In this document: piece by piece, positions 35,351 through 44,929 of the stretch
How positions within the stretch are numbered: the stretch's first letter is position 1
Layout: each line of letters starts with the position of its first letter
Assembly: GCA_934617065.1 (NCBI GenBank)
Contig: CAKTTY010000005.1
Coordinates: forward strand, 73,233 to 137,232
Length of the DNA: 64,000 nucleotides
Origin: an uncultured Eggerthellaceae bacterium
Lineage (GTDB): Bacteria; Actinomycetota; Coriobacteriia; Coriobacteriales; Eggerthellaceae
Direction of reading: 5' to 3'
Program-made: the position numbers and the translations under genes
The notes under the pieces: model-generated
Seen by the model: the letters and a program-made list of their open reading frames with translations, nothing else
Told to the model about the DNA's origin: nothing
The model's database searches: none

Positions 35351-36115
35351 ATGAAAACGGTAAACGCACGTGGGGTGGTTTTCGGCGAAGGCCGCCCGAA
35401 GATCATGACCTCCCTATGCGGCTCTGATGCTGCGGGAATGATAGAGCAGGCGCAGTTTGCGAAGACGCTTCCGGTGGATGTGCTTGAGTGGCGTATTGAC
35501 TTTCTTGACGAAGCGTATGACGTCGATTCGATCGTCGATTGCGGGCAGAAGCTTCGTGCCGCAGTGGGCGACGATACGCCCATTCTCATGACGTTCCGCA
35601 CCGCGAAAGAGGGCGGGGAAAAGCCGGCAGAGCCTGAGGTATATGCCAATATCAACATTGCGCTCGCCGAAAGCGGCATTGTCGATTTGATCGACGTTGA
35701 GGCATTCACGGGCGATGAAGTGGTAGAGCGCATTATCTCGGCGGCTCATGCGGCTGGGGTATTCGTAATTGCATCGAACCACGATTTCGAGAAAACGCCT
35801 CCCAAGGAAGAAATCGTTTCCCGTCTGTGCAAGATGCAAGATCAGGGCGCCGATATCCTCAAGATCGCATTGATGCCGCAGTGTCGTGCAGACGTGCTTA
35901 CTTTGATGGATGCTACGCGTGATATGTTCGAGAACCACACCGAGCATCCGCTTATCACTATGAGCATGGGTGGCATGGGCGTAGTAAGCCGCTTGGCTGG
36001 TGAATCGTACGGAAGCGCCGCAACGTTTGGGGCGGCTGCGCAGGCGTCGGCTCCGGGTCAGGTTGGCATTGCCGATTTGGCGCAGGTGCTCGACATTGTC
36101 CACGCTGGTCTGTAA
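35351..36115 (+). CDS. aroD: 3-Dehydroquinate dehydratase, type I
   Basis: Dehydrates 3-dehydroquinate to 3-dehydroshikimate through a Schiff base. It has 254 residues, the usual type I length. Active-site blocks are EWRIDFLDE, LMTFRTAKEGGE, the general-base His in SNHDFEKTP, the Schiff-base Lys in DILKIALMP and, at the C-terminus, MSMGGMGVVSRL plus FGAAAQASAPGQ. It is in an operon with ydiB. Since no other shikimate genes are nearby, the pair could serve degradation or interconversion of quinate or shikimate taken up from the diet rather than aromatic amino-acid synthesis (inference). A terminator follows. Confidence 0.94.
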   Translation: MKTVNARGVVFGEGRPKIMTSLCGSDAAGMIEQAQFAKTLPVDVLEWRIDFLDEAYDVDSIVDCGQKLRAAVGDDTPILMTFRTAKEGGEKPAEPEVYANINIALAESGIVDLIDVEAFTGDEVVERIISAAHAAGVFVIASNHDFEKTPPKEEIVSRLCKMQDQGADILKIALMPQCRADVLTLMDATRDMFENHTEHPLITMSMGGMGVVSRLAGESYGSAATFGAAAQASAPGQVGIADLAQVLDIVHAGL

Positions 36116-36138
36116 ACAAGAGGCCATGAGCTTTAAGG

Positions 36139-36166
36139 GGCTGCGGCGCAATGTCGCAGCCTTTTT
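36139..36166 (+). terminator. Terminator of ydiB-aroD
   Basis: GGCTGCG (36139-36145) pairs with CGCAGCC (36155-36161) followed by TTTTT. Confidence 0.88.
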
Positions 36167-36225
36167 GTGTTGCGTCCGAACGCGATGCGTGTTTTACGGT
36201 AATATGGCAAGGATACAGGCTATGA

Positions 36226-36957
<732 letters not shown>

Positions 36958-37023
36958 ACCAACTTTCATCGTGCCTGATTTACAGGCATCACAACAATAC
37001 GAATCAAAGGGGAAGGACCCAAG

Positions 37024-37581
37024 ATGACCAAGGAAATCATGGATAAAGCAGCAGAGCGTATGGCAGGCGCTGAGCAGCAGCTGCTTTCCAACTTTGCTTC
37101 TGTTCGCACTGGCCGCGCTAGTGCCATGATCCTCGACCGCGTAAAGGCCGATTACTATGGCGTTCCGACCCCTATCAACCAGATGGCTGCCATCAAAACG
37201 CCTGATGCCCACACCCTCGTTATCGAGCCGTGGGACAAGTCGGCTCTTGGCGGTATCGACCATGCTATCCAGGAGGCAAACCTGGGCGTTATGCCTAACA
37301 ACGACGGTTCGGTAATCCGCCTTTCCTTCCCGCCTCTTACCGAGGAGCGTCGTAAGGAATTCGTAAAGGAATGCCGCGCCTACGCCGAGGAAAGCCGTGT
37401 GGCGGTACGCAACGTTCGCCGCGATGCCAACACCGCCGTTGAGAAGGCTGTAAAGAACGATGGTCTTCCCGAAGACGAACAGCGTCGTGCTGAGGCTGAA
37501 ATCCAGAAGCTTACCGATGCTGCTATCGCCAAGATCGATGCTCATCTTGCTAAAAAAGAAGAAGAGTTGATGTCCATCTAG
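37024..37581 (+). CDS. frr: Ribosome recycling factor
   Basis: Splits post-termination ribosomes together with EF-G. It has 185 residues, the standard length. Conserved marks are the N-terminal helix LLSNFASVRTGRASAMILD, VDYYG-type DYYGVPTPINQMA, the middle IRLSFPPLTEERRKE and the C-terminal helix VRNVRRDANTAVEKAVK. The ATG at 37024 has GGGGAAGGA upstream. A hairpin lies before uppS, so frr may end the first transcript of the cluster. Confidence 0.97.
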   Translation: MTKEIMDKAAERMAGAEQQLLSNFASVRTGRASAMILDRVKADYYGVPTPINQMAAIKTPDAHTLVIEPWDKSALGGIDHAIQEANLGVMPNNDGSVIRLSFPPLTEERRKEFVKECRAYAEESRVAVRNVRRDANTAVEKAVKNDGLPEDEQRRAEAEIQKLTDAAIAKIDAHLAKKEEELMSI

Positions 37582-37743
37582 TTTTGCCTCTCTTCTGAGG
37601 GCAAAGATATCCATGGGGCAGAGAACGCGCACTTTGCGCTGTCGATAACGCGGTAGGGTTTCATTCGGGAAAGGCAACTCCAGGGTTGGCCCGTGCTTTC
37701 GCCGCTGTCATCGGTTTTGCTGCCCTGATGATTTTGAATTTCT

Positions 37744-37775
37744 GCCCGCCAGTCCATCTGGCGGGCGTGTTTTGC
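37744..37775 (+). terminator. Hairpin between frr and uppS
   Basis: GCCCGCCAG (37744-37752) pairs perfectly with CTGGCGGGC (37758-37766), loop TCCAT, followed by GTGTTTTGC. A short T-run makes it a plausible terminator or attenuator. Confidence 0.65.
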
Positions 37776-37803
37776 ATGTGCGGGGTTTGCAAGGAGGAGC
37801 GGA

Positions 37804-38577
37804 ATGAGACAGCCACTCGAGTACATATTCCCGGATCCGCCTATGGGGATAGATCCTAAAGCGCTTGACCAGAGTCGCATACCCCGTCATGTCGCCGTCA
37901 TCATGGACGGCAATGGGCGTTGGGCAAAAAAGCGTGCGTTAAACCGACTTCGCGGTCATAAAGCTGGGATCGAAGCAGTGCGCGAAACCATTCGCTGTGC
38001 CAACGATTGCGGCGTAGACTACCTCACCATCTATTCGTTCTCCACAGAGAATTGGAAGCGTCCGAAGGAAGAGGTAAGCGGCCTGATGGAGCTGTTCGCC
38101 AAAACCATGTTGGCAGAAGTGGACGGTCTGCATGAAGAGCATGTGCGTGTTCGCACCATTGGCGACCTTTCCATGCTTCCCAAGGAAACGCGCGATGCTT
38201 TTGACGCTGCATGGGAAAAAACCCGCAATAACGATGGCATGACCTTGGTGGTTGCCGTGAACTACGGCTCGCGTCAGGAAATGATGAATGCCGCCCAGGC
38301 ATATGCGGACGCTGCTATTGCCGCCCATGAAAAGGGCGAAGAGCTGGTTCTTACCGAAGAGCTATTCGAGCAGGGCCTCGATACCGCTGATATTCCCGAT
38401 CCCGATTTGCTTATTCGCACTTCGGGTGAAATGCGAATAAGCAACTTCCTGTTGTGGCAAATTGCCTATTCCGAATTCGTATGCACCGATGTGCTGTGGC
38501 CTGATTTTAATCGCTATGATTTCTTGAAGGCATTGCTTGAGTTCCAGTCGCGCGATCGTCGTTTTGGGGCGGTGTAG
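37804..38577 (+). CDS. uppS: Undecaprenyl (or related long-chain) diphosphate synthase
   Basis: cis-Prenyltransferase that makes the C55 lipid carrier for peptidoglycan and surface glycans. It has 257 residues. Family motifs are HVAVIMDGNGRWAKKR with the catalytic Asp, GHKAGIEAVRE, LTIYSFSTENWKRP, and the C-terminal DLLIRTSGEMRISNFLLWQIAYSE, which is split here by short breaks only in my description. The start ATG follows AAGGAGGAGC. cdsA begins 3 bp after its stop. In actinobacteria the product can be C50 decaprenyl diphosphate; chain length cannot be told from sequence. Confidence 0.95.
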   Translation: MRQPLEYIFPDPPMGIDPKALDQSRIPRHVAVIMDGNGRWAKKRALNRLRGHKAGIEAVRETIRCANDCGVDYLTIYSFSTENWKRPKEEVSGLMELFAKTMLAEVDGLHEEHVRVRTIGDLSMLPKETRDAFDAAWEKTRNNDGMTLVVAVNYGSRQEMMNAAQAYADAAIAAHEKGEELVLTEELFEQGLDTADIPDPDLLIRTSGEMRISNFLLWQIAYSEFVCTDVLWPDFNRYDFLKALLEFQSRDRRFGAV

Positions 38578-38580
38578 TGC

Positions 38581-39570
38581 ATGACGAAGACGCGTGTGCG
38601 TAAGCCGTTTATACGAGAGGATGCCCAGGCGCATCCTGGCCTTACCACGGAGCTTGAGGAATTTCCCGCGATCGAGCTTCCCGGTGAAGAAAAGCGCTCT
38701 ACCAAAGTCAAGAACGCCGCCGCAGCGAAAATGCCTGAAAAGGTAAAGCATCCCAGTAATCTGATGGTACGCACTGCAACGGGCGCTGTGTACATCCTTC
38801 TTACGGTGGTGTGCATTTGGGCTTCCGAAGCATCTACAGCGGTATATCTTTCGGTGCTCAGCGCCATCTGCGCAGGTGAGTTTTATTACATGCTGCGCTC
38901 CGATGCCAAGTTGCCCAATGAGTTTTTGGGAATTTGTGCCGCTGCATTATTCCCGCTTGCTACTTGGCTATTCGGCATTTCCGGCGTGGTTGTGGTGTTC
39001 GCCATTTTCGTATTGACTTTGCTTGTTTGGTACGTCTTTTGGCAACCCGCACGAATCAGCGATGTTGCAGTAAGCCTATTTGGCGCGGTGTACACAGGCG
39101 TCATTATGTCATGCGCCATGTTGCTACGCGTATCGCTTCCTGAATTCTGGGGCGCGGTTTTGATTCTGGGCTTGTTTGCCAGCGTTTGGGGTAACGATGC
39201 CTTTGCCTATCTGGTCGGATCGGCAATCGGCAAGCACAAGCTTGCGCCCCATATCTCCCCAAAGAAAAGTTGGGAGGGCTTCATAGCCGGTCTTGTTGTT
39301 GCCATGGGGTTCTGGTGCTTGCTCACGCTCATTCCCGGGGTAACCATGTCTATTCCTCAAGCATTGGTGTTCGGCCTGATAAATGGGCTTTCGGGTGTTT
39401 TGGGCGACTTGGTGGAAAGCCGTATCAAGCGCAATTCCGGATTCAAGGATTCGGGTACCATCATGCCAGGTCATGGCGGTTTGCTCGATAGGTGTGATTC
39501 GCAGTTCCTGGTAATCCTTACGGGTACCATCATGCTTGTTCTAGGAGGCTGTATTCCTTATGCAATCTAA
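38581..39570 (+). CDS. cdsA: Phosphatidate cytidylyltransferase
   Basis: Makes CDP-diacylglycerol, the precursor of phospholipids. It has 329 residues. A polar N-terminal part (about 1-55, Lys/Glu/Ala-rich) precedes about eight membrane segments. The catalytic C-terminal signature is SRIKRNSGFKDSG then IMPGHGGLLDRCDS, and HISPKKSWEGFIAG is the usual preceding block. The gene starts 3 bp after uppS and overlaps dxr by 11 nt, so uppS-cdsA-dxr are cotranscribed and coupled. The extended polar N-terminus is longer than in E. coli CdsA. Confidence 0.95.
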   Translation: MTKTRVRKPFIREDAQAHPGLTTELEEFPAIELPGEEKRSTKVKNAAAAKMPEKVKHPSNLMVRTATGAVYILLTVVCIWASEASTAVYLSVLSAICAGEFYYMLRSDAKLPNEFLGICAAALFPLATWLFGISGVVVVFAIFVLTLLVWYVFWQPARISDVAVSLFGAVYTGVIMSCAMLLRVSLPEFWGAVLILGLFASVWGNDAFAYLVGSAIGKHKLAPHISPKKSWEGFIAGLVVAMGFWCLLTLIPGVTMSIPQALVFGLINGLSGVLGDLVESRIKRNSGFKDSGTIMPGHGGLLDRCDSQFLVILTGTIMLVLGGCIPYAI

Positions 39571-40783
39571 TGTATCTCCTCAGGTCCGCGTCGCTTTTCA
39601 GCGACGCGTCGTTGTTTTGGGCTCAACGGGTTCCATTGGCGTTCAGACGCTTGATGTGGCGCGCCGTCATCCCGACCGCTTGAAAATCGTTGGCTTGGCT
39701 GCAGGCACACGTGGTGCTGAACTGCTGGCTCAAGCTAAAGAATTCAATGTGGGGCATTTGGCCCTCGGTAGGCCAGAAGCGGTTAGCGCTTCGGTCGTGG
39801 CTGAGCTGGAAGAGCAGGCTGCAGGCTTTGTCGGTGCAAAGGGCAGTATCGGTTTTGGACCTGATGCGGTCCGTGAGATGGTTCATCTTGAAGAAGCCGA
39901 TGTAGTGGTGAACGCTTTGGTGGGTGCTGCCGGTTTACAGGCGAGCTATGAAACGCTTCGCGCGGGCAAGGTTCTTGCTCTTGCCAACAAGGAATCGTTG
40001 GTTGTGGGCGGCAACCTTATCATGCCCATGGCAGCCGAGCCGGGCATGCTGATGCCCATAGATTCTGAGCATGGCGCCATATACCAGTGCCTTTTGGGTG
40101 AAGACCCCCGCGAGGTAAGCAAACTGTGGGTTACCGCATCAGGTGGCCCATTCCGCGGGAAGAAGCGTTCCGATCTGGAGAACATTACCCCTGCTCAGGC
40201 TTTGGCTCACCCCACGTGGAATATGGGCAAGAAAATCTCTATTGATTCATCCACCCTTATGAACAAGGGTCTTGAGGTTATCGAGGCGCACCATCTGTTC
40301 CAGATGCCCTACGACCGCATCGAGGTCGTGGTTCAACCCCAAAGTGCCATTCATTCCATGGTCGAATTCACCGACGGAAGCGTAAAGGCGCATCTTGGCA
40401 CTACTGATATGCGCATCCCCATTCAATTCGCGCTCAGCTATCCCGAGCGCTGGGATGCTCCGGTTGAACCGCTTGATTTCCGCATGTTGGGTTCTCTCGA
40501 TTTTGCCGCGCCTGATACAGAAACGTTCCGCTGCCTTGCCTTGGCCTACCATGCAGGCAGGGTAAGTGGCACTTTGCCGTGCGCTATGAATGCCGCCAAC
40601 GAAGTGGCGGTAGCCTCGTTCCTGGAGGAAAAGCTGCCATATCTGGGCATTGCCGAGTGCGTTGAGGCCGTGATGTCGCAGCATGAGGCACGTGGCGTTC
40701 AGCAAGTTATGAGCATCGAGCAGCTTCTTGAAGTTGACGCATGGGCTCGTAGCTGCGCACGCGCATGGGTGTCTGCCCGCTAG
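39560..40783 (+). CDS. dxr: 1-Deoxy-D-xylulose 5-phosphate reductoisomerase
   Basis: Second step of the MEP isoprenoid pathway (also ispC): DXP to MEP with NADPH. It has 407 residues. NADPH motif VVLGSTGSIGVQTLDV near residue 17; metal and substrate-binding blocks LALANKESLVVGG, MPIDSEHGAIYQCL, VTASGGPFRG, HPTWNMGKKISIDSSTLMNKG and the C-terminal MNAANEVAV. The ATG 39560 lies inside the end of cdsA, with AGGAGG eleven bases upstream. Together with ispG downstream it gives two MEP-pathway steps in this cluster. Confidence 0.96.
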   Translation: MQSNVSPQVRVAFQRRVVVLGSTGSIGVQTLDVARRHPDRLKIVGLAAGTRGAELLAQAKEFNVGHLALGRPEAVSASVVAELEEQAAGFVGAKGSIGFGPDAVREMVHLEEADVVVNALVGAAGLQASYETLRAGKVLALANKESLVVGGNLIMPMAAEPGMLMPIDSEHGAIYQCLLGEDPREVSKLWVTASGGPFRGKKRSDLENITPAQALAHPTWNMGKKISIDSSTLMNKGLEVIEAHHLFQMPYDRIEVVVQPQSAIHSMVEFTDGSVKAHLGTTDMRIPIQFALSYPERWDAPVEPLDFRMLGSLDFAAPDTETFRCLALAYHAGRVSGTLPCAMNAANEVAVASFLEEKLPYLGIAECVEAVMSQHEARGVQQVMSIEQLLEVDAWARSCARAWVSAR

Positions 40784-41042
40784 AAGTACACTTTAGCTAG
40801 TTGCGCCCCTCGTTCCTGTCGGGTGGGCTGCCTGTCGTTTCCGACGCTAAGGGAAGTGATGGGCGGTTTCTCTGATGGGGTCGAGGGGCTTTTTCGCGCA
40901 ACGGGTATGTATTTGGCGGCGTAATGCCGTGTCTTGCAGGGTTTGCTCGCTGCTGCGAAGACGCGCACGGAACTGTATTCGTCGCTTATTTGCACGTTGG
41001 CTGGCGGGGTGGCTGCAGTTCGTATGAATTGGAACGGGAGCG

Positions 41043-41073
41043 CCATGATGCTCAAATATAATGAGCATCATGG
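41043..41073 (+). promoter_or_regulatory. Perfect hairpin covering the rseP start codon
   Basis: CCATGATGCTCA (41043-41054) pairs perfectly with TGAGCATCATGG (41062-41073) around the 7-nt loop AATATAA. The presumed rseP start ATG (41061-41063) lies at the loop-stem junction, and no Shine-Dalgarno sequence is visible. ATGCTCA at 41085-41091 could pair alternatively with TGAGCAT at 41062-41068. Confidence 0.6.
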
Positions 41074-42128
41074 ATATACTCATCATGCTCATAACGGTAA
41101 CCCTTCTTCTGGGGTTCCTTGTATTCATTCACGAAGGTGGCCATTATCTTGCTGCGCGCGCATGCGGGGTTCGCGTAAGCGAATTCATGATTGGTCTGCC
41201 TGGCCCCTCGATCGGCTTCACCCGCGGAGAAACGCGCTTTGGTATCACTGCTGTTCCGCTGGGCGGCTATGCGAGCGTCTGCGGCATGGCTCCCCCTAGC
41301 AACAGCCCCCATCTGAAGCGTGTTTTGGGCTACGCCTATCGTAAGGGCACCGTGTATATGGAAGACGTTGCCCACGACTTGTTCCTTACCGATCAGGAAG
41401 CCTACGATCTGCTCGAAGAGCTGTGCGATTGGGGCTCGCTCAAACGTCCCCGCCGCAAGGACGAGCACAATGTGTATCGCACGCCGGCTAAAAACGGCTT
41501 CGAGGAAGGACAGCCTCGCACCATTTCCAGCAACGAGGAGTTTTTCGCGTCGGAAAAGGCGCAGCAATACTGCACGTTGCCGTTCTGGAAGCGCTGCGCC
41601 ATCTTGCTTGCAGGTCCATTTATGAATCTGCTCTGGGTGTTCTTGGTGTTCATTTTCATCTACTCCGTTATGGGGCTCGATCTCCAGAACACGCAAACTG
41701 GCGAAACATTCCATTACACCTGGACTCCCTGGGAAGCCATTGTAATGGGGTTCAAGTACCTCGGCATGGTGGTAAGCGCAATTGCGGCGTTATTCAATCC
41801 CGCAACTGCGGCGCAAACCGTTTCCCAGTCAACTTCGGTGGTGGGCATTGCGGTTATGTCGAAAAGCGCCTTGGATGCGGGCTTCTTGAATTTCCTGTTC
41901 TTCACGGCCATCATCTCCGCATCCTTAGGCCTTATGAACATGCTTCCCATCCCTCCGCTTGACGGTGGCCGATTTGTGGTGGAAATATTCCAGAAGGTAT
42001 CCCGTAAGGTGGTCTCGCTTCGCGCTTTGGGCTATATGTCCACCGTAGGCATCGTGCTCTTTACCGGATTCTTCTTGGTCATGGTCAATCAAGATGTTCA
42101 ACGATTCATATTTGGGAATTGGAGCTAA
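41061..42128 (+). CDS. rseP: RseP-type site-2 protease lacking a recognisable PDZ domain
   Basis: Membrane zinc metalloprotease (M50) that cleaves membrane-embedded substrates such as anti-sigma factors or signal peptides. It has 355 residues. The zinc motif is HEGGH (H24-H28) in the first membrane segment, and the third ligand is in MNMLPIPPLDGG. After LLAGPFMNLLW there are only about 20 non-membrane residues before TPWEAIVMGF, so the usual roughly 90-residue PDZ domain is absent. The loop after GGYASVCGM is instead expanded by about 65 residues, with charged and cysteine-containing sequence. The start (ATG 41061) has no clear ribosome site and sits in a hairpin. ispG follows 3 bp later. Confidence 0.88.
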   Translation: MSIMDILIMLITVTLLLGFLVFIHEGGHYLAARACGVRVSEFMIGLPGPSIGFTRGETRFGITAVPLGGYASVCGMAPPSNSPHLKRVLGYAYRKGTVYMEDVAHDLFLTDQEAYDLLEELCDWGSLKRPRRKDEHNVYRTPAKNGFEEGQPRTISSNEEFFASEKAQQYCTLPFWKRCAILLAGPFMNLLWVFLVFIFIYSVMGLDLQNTQTGETFHYTWTPWEAIVMGFKYLGMVVSAIAALFNPATAAQTVSQSTSVVGIAVMSKSALDAGFLNFLFFTAIISASLGLMNMLPIPPLDGGRFVVEIFQKVSRKVVSLRALGYMSTVGIVLFTGFFLVMVNQDVQRFIFGNWS

Positions 42129-42131
42129 TAC

Positions 42132-43196
42132 ATGGCGAATACTGCTCCCAACGCAAAAACACGTCAGGTCATGGTAGGTTCTGTCGCCCTAGGTGGCAGC
42201 GCTCCCTGCGTGGTTCAATCGATGCTTAATCTGCCCCTTGCCGATGTGGAGGGGAACCTGAATCAGATCAAGCGTCTGCAAGAAGCTGGTTGCGAAGTGG
42301 TGCGCATCGCCGTTCCTCGTAAGACCGACCTGGATTTCTTCGAGGAGATCTGTAAAAAGTCCCCTTTGCCGGTTGTTGCCGACATTCATTTCAGTGCTGA
42401 GTTGGCCATAGAGGCTGCTCGTCGAGGGGCTGCAAAGCTGCGCATCAACCCTGGCAACATTGGTGGCTTGGAGGCTACGGTCCCAGTGCTTCAAGCTGCA
42501 AAAGTAGCTGGAATTCCTATTCGCATAGGAGTTAACGCAGGTTCGCTCGATTCTGCGTTGGCGGAACGAAGCGACTTAACCTTGCCTGAAAAGCTTGTTG
42601 AATCGGCCACTGCATACGTGGAATTCTGCCATAGCCAAGGATTCTATGATGTGGTGGTTTCCGCCAAGGCCCACGATGTGCCTACCACGGTGGCAACGTA
42701 TCGCCTGCTTTCGCGGCGGATGCCCGAAGTTCCCCTGCATATCGGCGTTACCGAGGCGGGCACCTTGTTCCAAGGTCTTGTCAAATCCGCGAGTGGCCTG
42801 GGCATCCTTTTGGAGCGGGGAATAGGGGATACCATGCGCATCTCCTTGACCGACGATCCCGTAGAAGAGGTGCGCGCCTGCTGGACGCTGCTTTCTGCAT
42901 TGGGCTTGCGTCGTCGCGATCCTGAATTGGTAAGCTGCCCCACCTGCGGTCGCTGTCAGGTTGACCTGATCCCCATTGCGCAGGAAGTGGAGAAGAGGTT
43001 GCGCGACGTGCATCGTCCCATCCAGGTGGCAGTTATGGGATGCGTGGTAAACGGTCCCGGTGAAGCAGCCGACGCGGATATCGGCGTTGCGTGCGGAAAG
43101 GGGTCTGGTGTGGTATTCGCCCACGGCAAAACCTTGCGCAAGGTCGAAGAGGCCGCTATCGTTGATGTACTTATGGAAGAGATAGGAAATCTGTAA
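42132..43196 (+). CDS. ispG: (E)-4-hydroxy-3-methylbut-2-enyl-diphosphate synthase
   Basis: [4Fe-4S] enzyme of the MEP pathway (MEcPP to HMBPP). It has 354 residues. The N-terminal TIM-barrel has VVADIHFSAELAIEA, LRINPGNIGG and IGVNAGSLD; the C-terminal cluster-binding domain has SCPTCGRCQVD and VMGCVVNGPGEAADADIGV with the three ligand cysteines. The ATG 42132 uses GGAG just before the rseP stop. Its stop overlaps the proS start (TAATG), so translation is coupled. Together with dxr it supports an MEP-pathway organism. Confidence 0.96.
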   Translation: MANTAPNAKTRQVMVGSVALGGSAPCVVQSMLNLPLADVEGNLNQIKRLQEAGCEVVRIAVPRKTDLDFFEEICKKSPLPVVADIHFSAELAIEAARRGAAKLRINPGNIGGLEATVPVLQAAKVAGIPIRIGVNAGSLDSALAERSDLTLPEKLVESATAYVEFCHSQGFYDVVVSAKAHDVPTTVATYRLLSRRMPEVPLHIGVTEAGTLFQGLVKSASGLGILLERGIGDTMRISLTDDPVEEVRACWTLLSALGLRRRDPELVSCPTCGRCQVDLIPIAQEVEKRLRDVHRPIQVAVMGCVVNGPGEAADADIGVACGKGSGVVFAHGKTLRKVEEAAIVDVLMEEIGNL

Positions 43197-44929
43197 TGGA
43201 AATCATGCGTTTGAGCCAGCAGTATGCTCCCACGTTGAAAGAAGATCCCGCCGACGCCGAGATTGCAAGCCATCGTTTGCTTGTTCGCGCAGGCATGATC
43301 AGGAAAGTTGCGGGCGGTGTGTACACCTTCCTGCCATTGGGCATGCGTGTTCTTACTAAGATCGAGAACATCGTGCGCGAAGAAATGAATGCCATCGGTG
43401 CCCATGAGATCCTCATGCCGGCGCTGCAGCCTGGTGAGCTGTGGCACGAATCGGGCCGTTGGAACGATTACGGTCCCGAGCTTATGCGACTGGAAGACCG
43501 CCATGGTCGTGGCTTCTGCCTCGGACCAACCCATGAAGAGCTGGTAACCTCCATCGTTCGCAGCGAGTTGCGTTCCTACCGTCAGCTTCCCATGACGCTC
43601 TATCAAATTCAGACGAAGTTCCGTGACGAGATCCGTCCTCGCTTCGGTCTGCTGCGCAGCCGCGAATTCGTCATGAAAGATGCTTACAGCTTCCATTCCA
43701 GCCAGGAATCCCTGCAGAAAACCTACGATGAAATGTACGATGCCTACGGTCGCATCTGCGAGCGTTGCGGTCTTGATTACCGTCCCGTTGTGGCTGATGG
43801 TGGCCAGATCGGCGGCAGTGTAACGTGCGAGTTCCACGCTTTGGCAGAAGCCGGCGAAGACGATCTGGTTTATTGCCCCGATTGCGATTATGCGGCAAAC
43901 AACGAAGCAGGCGTATGCCATGCCCATCCGGTTGAGTATGCCGCCGCTGAGTGCAAGAAGGTTGAAACCCCGGGCGTTTCCTCCATCGAAAGCCTTGCGA
44001 AGTTCCTTGGCATCGAAGAGGCTGCCACGGTTAAGGCTATGGTGGGCAAGGACGCCGAGGGCGCCGTCTTCGCTCTCTTTATTCCCGGCGATCACGAACT
44101 GAATGAAATCAAGGCAGAGCGCGCGGTAAATGGCTTTACCCTGCTTACCGATGAAGAGCTTGAGGCTGCAGGCCTCCATAAGGGTTCTATTGGTCCGAAG
44201 GGTCTTCCTGAAGGCATCAAGGTTATCGGCGATGTGAACCTGAAGAACATTGAGCGCTGGGTTGTGGGCGCAAACGAAGAGGGCTTCCACTTCGTGGGTG
44301 CCAAGCACGGCGAAGATTTCCAGGTAGACGAGTGGGCCGATCTTTCGCTCGTAATGCCGGGCGATGCCTGCCCGAAGTGCGGTGCTACCCTGCAGGGTGC
44401 ACGCGGCATCGAGGTTTCCCAGGTATTCCAGCTGGGCGACAAGTACTCCAAGACCATGGGTGCTGTGTACTCGGACGAAAATGGCGTAGATCAGAACTTC
44501 CTTATGGGCTGCTATGGCGTGGGCGTTTCCCGTACGCTGGCAGCTATCGTCGAGCAGCATAACGACGAAGATGGCATCATCTGGCCTATGTCGGTTGCGC
44601 CGGCACATGTTTGCGTTATTCCTCTTACCGTGGGCGACGAAGAGGTGTTCCCGGTTGCTGAGCGCATCGCCAAGGAGCTTGCCGAGCAGGGTCTTGAAGT
44701 TGTGCTGGACGATCGCGACGAGCGCGCTGGCGTCAAGTTTGCCGATGCCGACCTTATCGGCTGGCCCGTTCAGGTTGTCGTGGGCAAACGCGGCGTAAAG
44801 GAAGGCGTGGTCGAGGTTAAGCGCCGCGGCGAATCCGAAAAGACCAAGGTTCCTTTCGCTACGCTTACCGAGGCATTGGCATTCGTAAAGCGTGCTGCCC
44901 GAAACAACAAGTTCTCGCGTACGTTCTAA
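43196..44929 (+). CDS. proS: Prolyl-tRNA synthetase (bacterial type)
   Basis: Class II synthetase, 577 residues, the long bacterial form with a YbaK-like editing insertion (about residues 225-385, containing KAMVGKDAEGAVFALFIPGDHE). Class II motif 1 lies near GGVYTFLPLGMRVL, motif 2 near FRDEIRPRFGLLRSREFVMKD and motif 3 near GCYGVGVSRTLAAIVEQ. The C-terminal anticodon-binding domain begins about 470 (HVCVIPLTVGD). The start overlaps the ispG stop by one base, and the next gene follows immediately after the stop. No T-box leader is present, consistent with its position inside an operon. Confidence 0.96.
   Translation: MEIMRLSQQYAPTLKEDPADAEIASHRLLVRAGMIRKVAGGVYTFLPLGMRVLTKIENIVREEMNAIGAHEILMPALQPGELWHESGRWNDYGPELMRLEDRHGRGFCLGPTHEELVTSIVRSELRSYRQLPMTLYQIQTKFRDEIRPRFGLLRSREFVMKDAYSFHSSQESLQKTYDEMYDAYGRICERCGLDYRPVVADGGQIGGSVTCEFHALAEAGEDDLVYCPDCDYAANNEAGVCHAHPVEYAAAECKKVETPGVSSIESLAKFLGIEEAATVKAMVGKDAEGAVFALFIPGDHELNEIKAERAVNGFTLLTDEELEAAGLHKGSIGPKGLPEGIKVIGDVNLKNIERWVVGANEEGFHFVGAKHGEDFQVDEWADLSLVMPGDACPKCGATLQGARGIEVSQVFQLGDKYSKTMGAVYSDENGVDQNFLMGCYGVGVSRTLAAIVEQHNDEDGIIWPMSVAPAHVCVIPLTVGDEEVFPVAERIAKELAEQGLEVVLDDRDERAGVKFADADLIGWPVQVVVGKRGVKEGVVEVKRRGESEKTKVPFATLTEALAFVKRAARNNKFSRTF

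Noticed and set aside
43130..43196. T-box leader before proS
   Set aside because: proS overlaps ispG by one base, leaving no room for a leader, and no T-box sequence is present.
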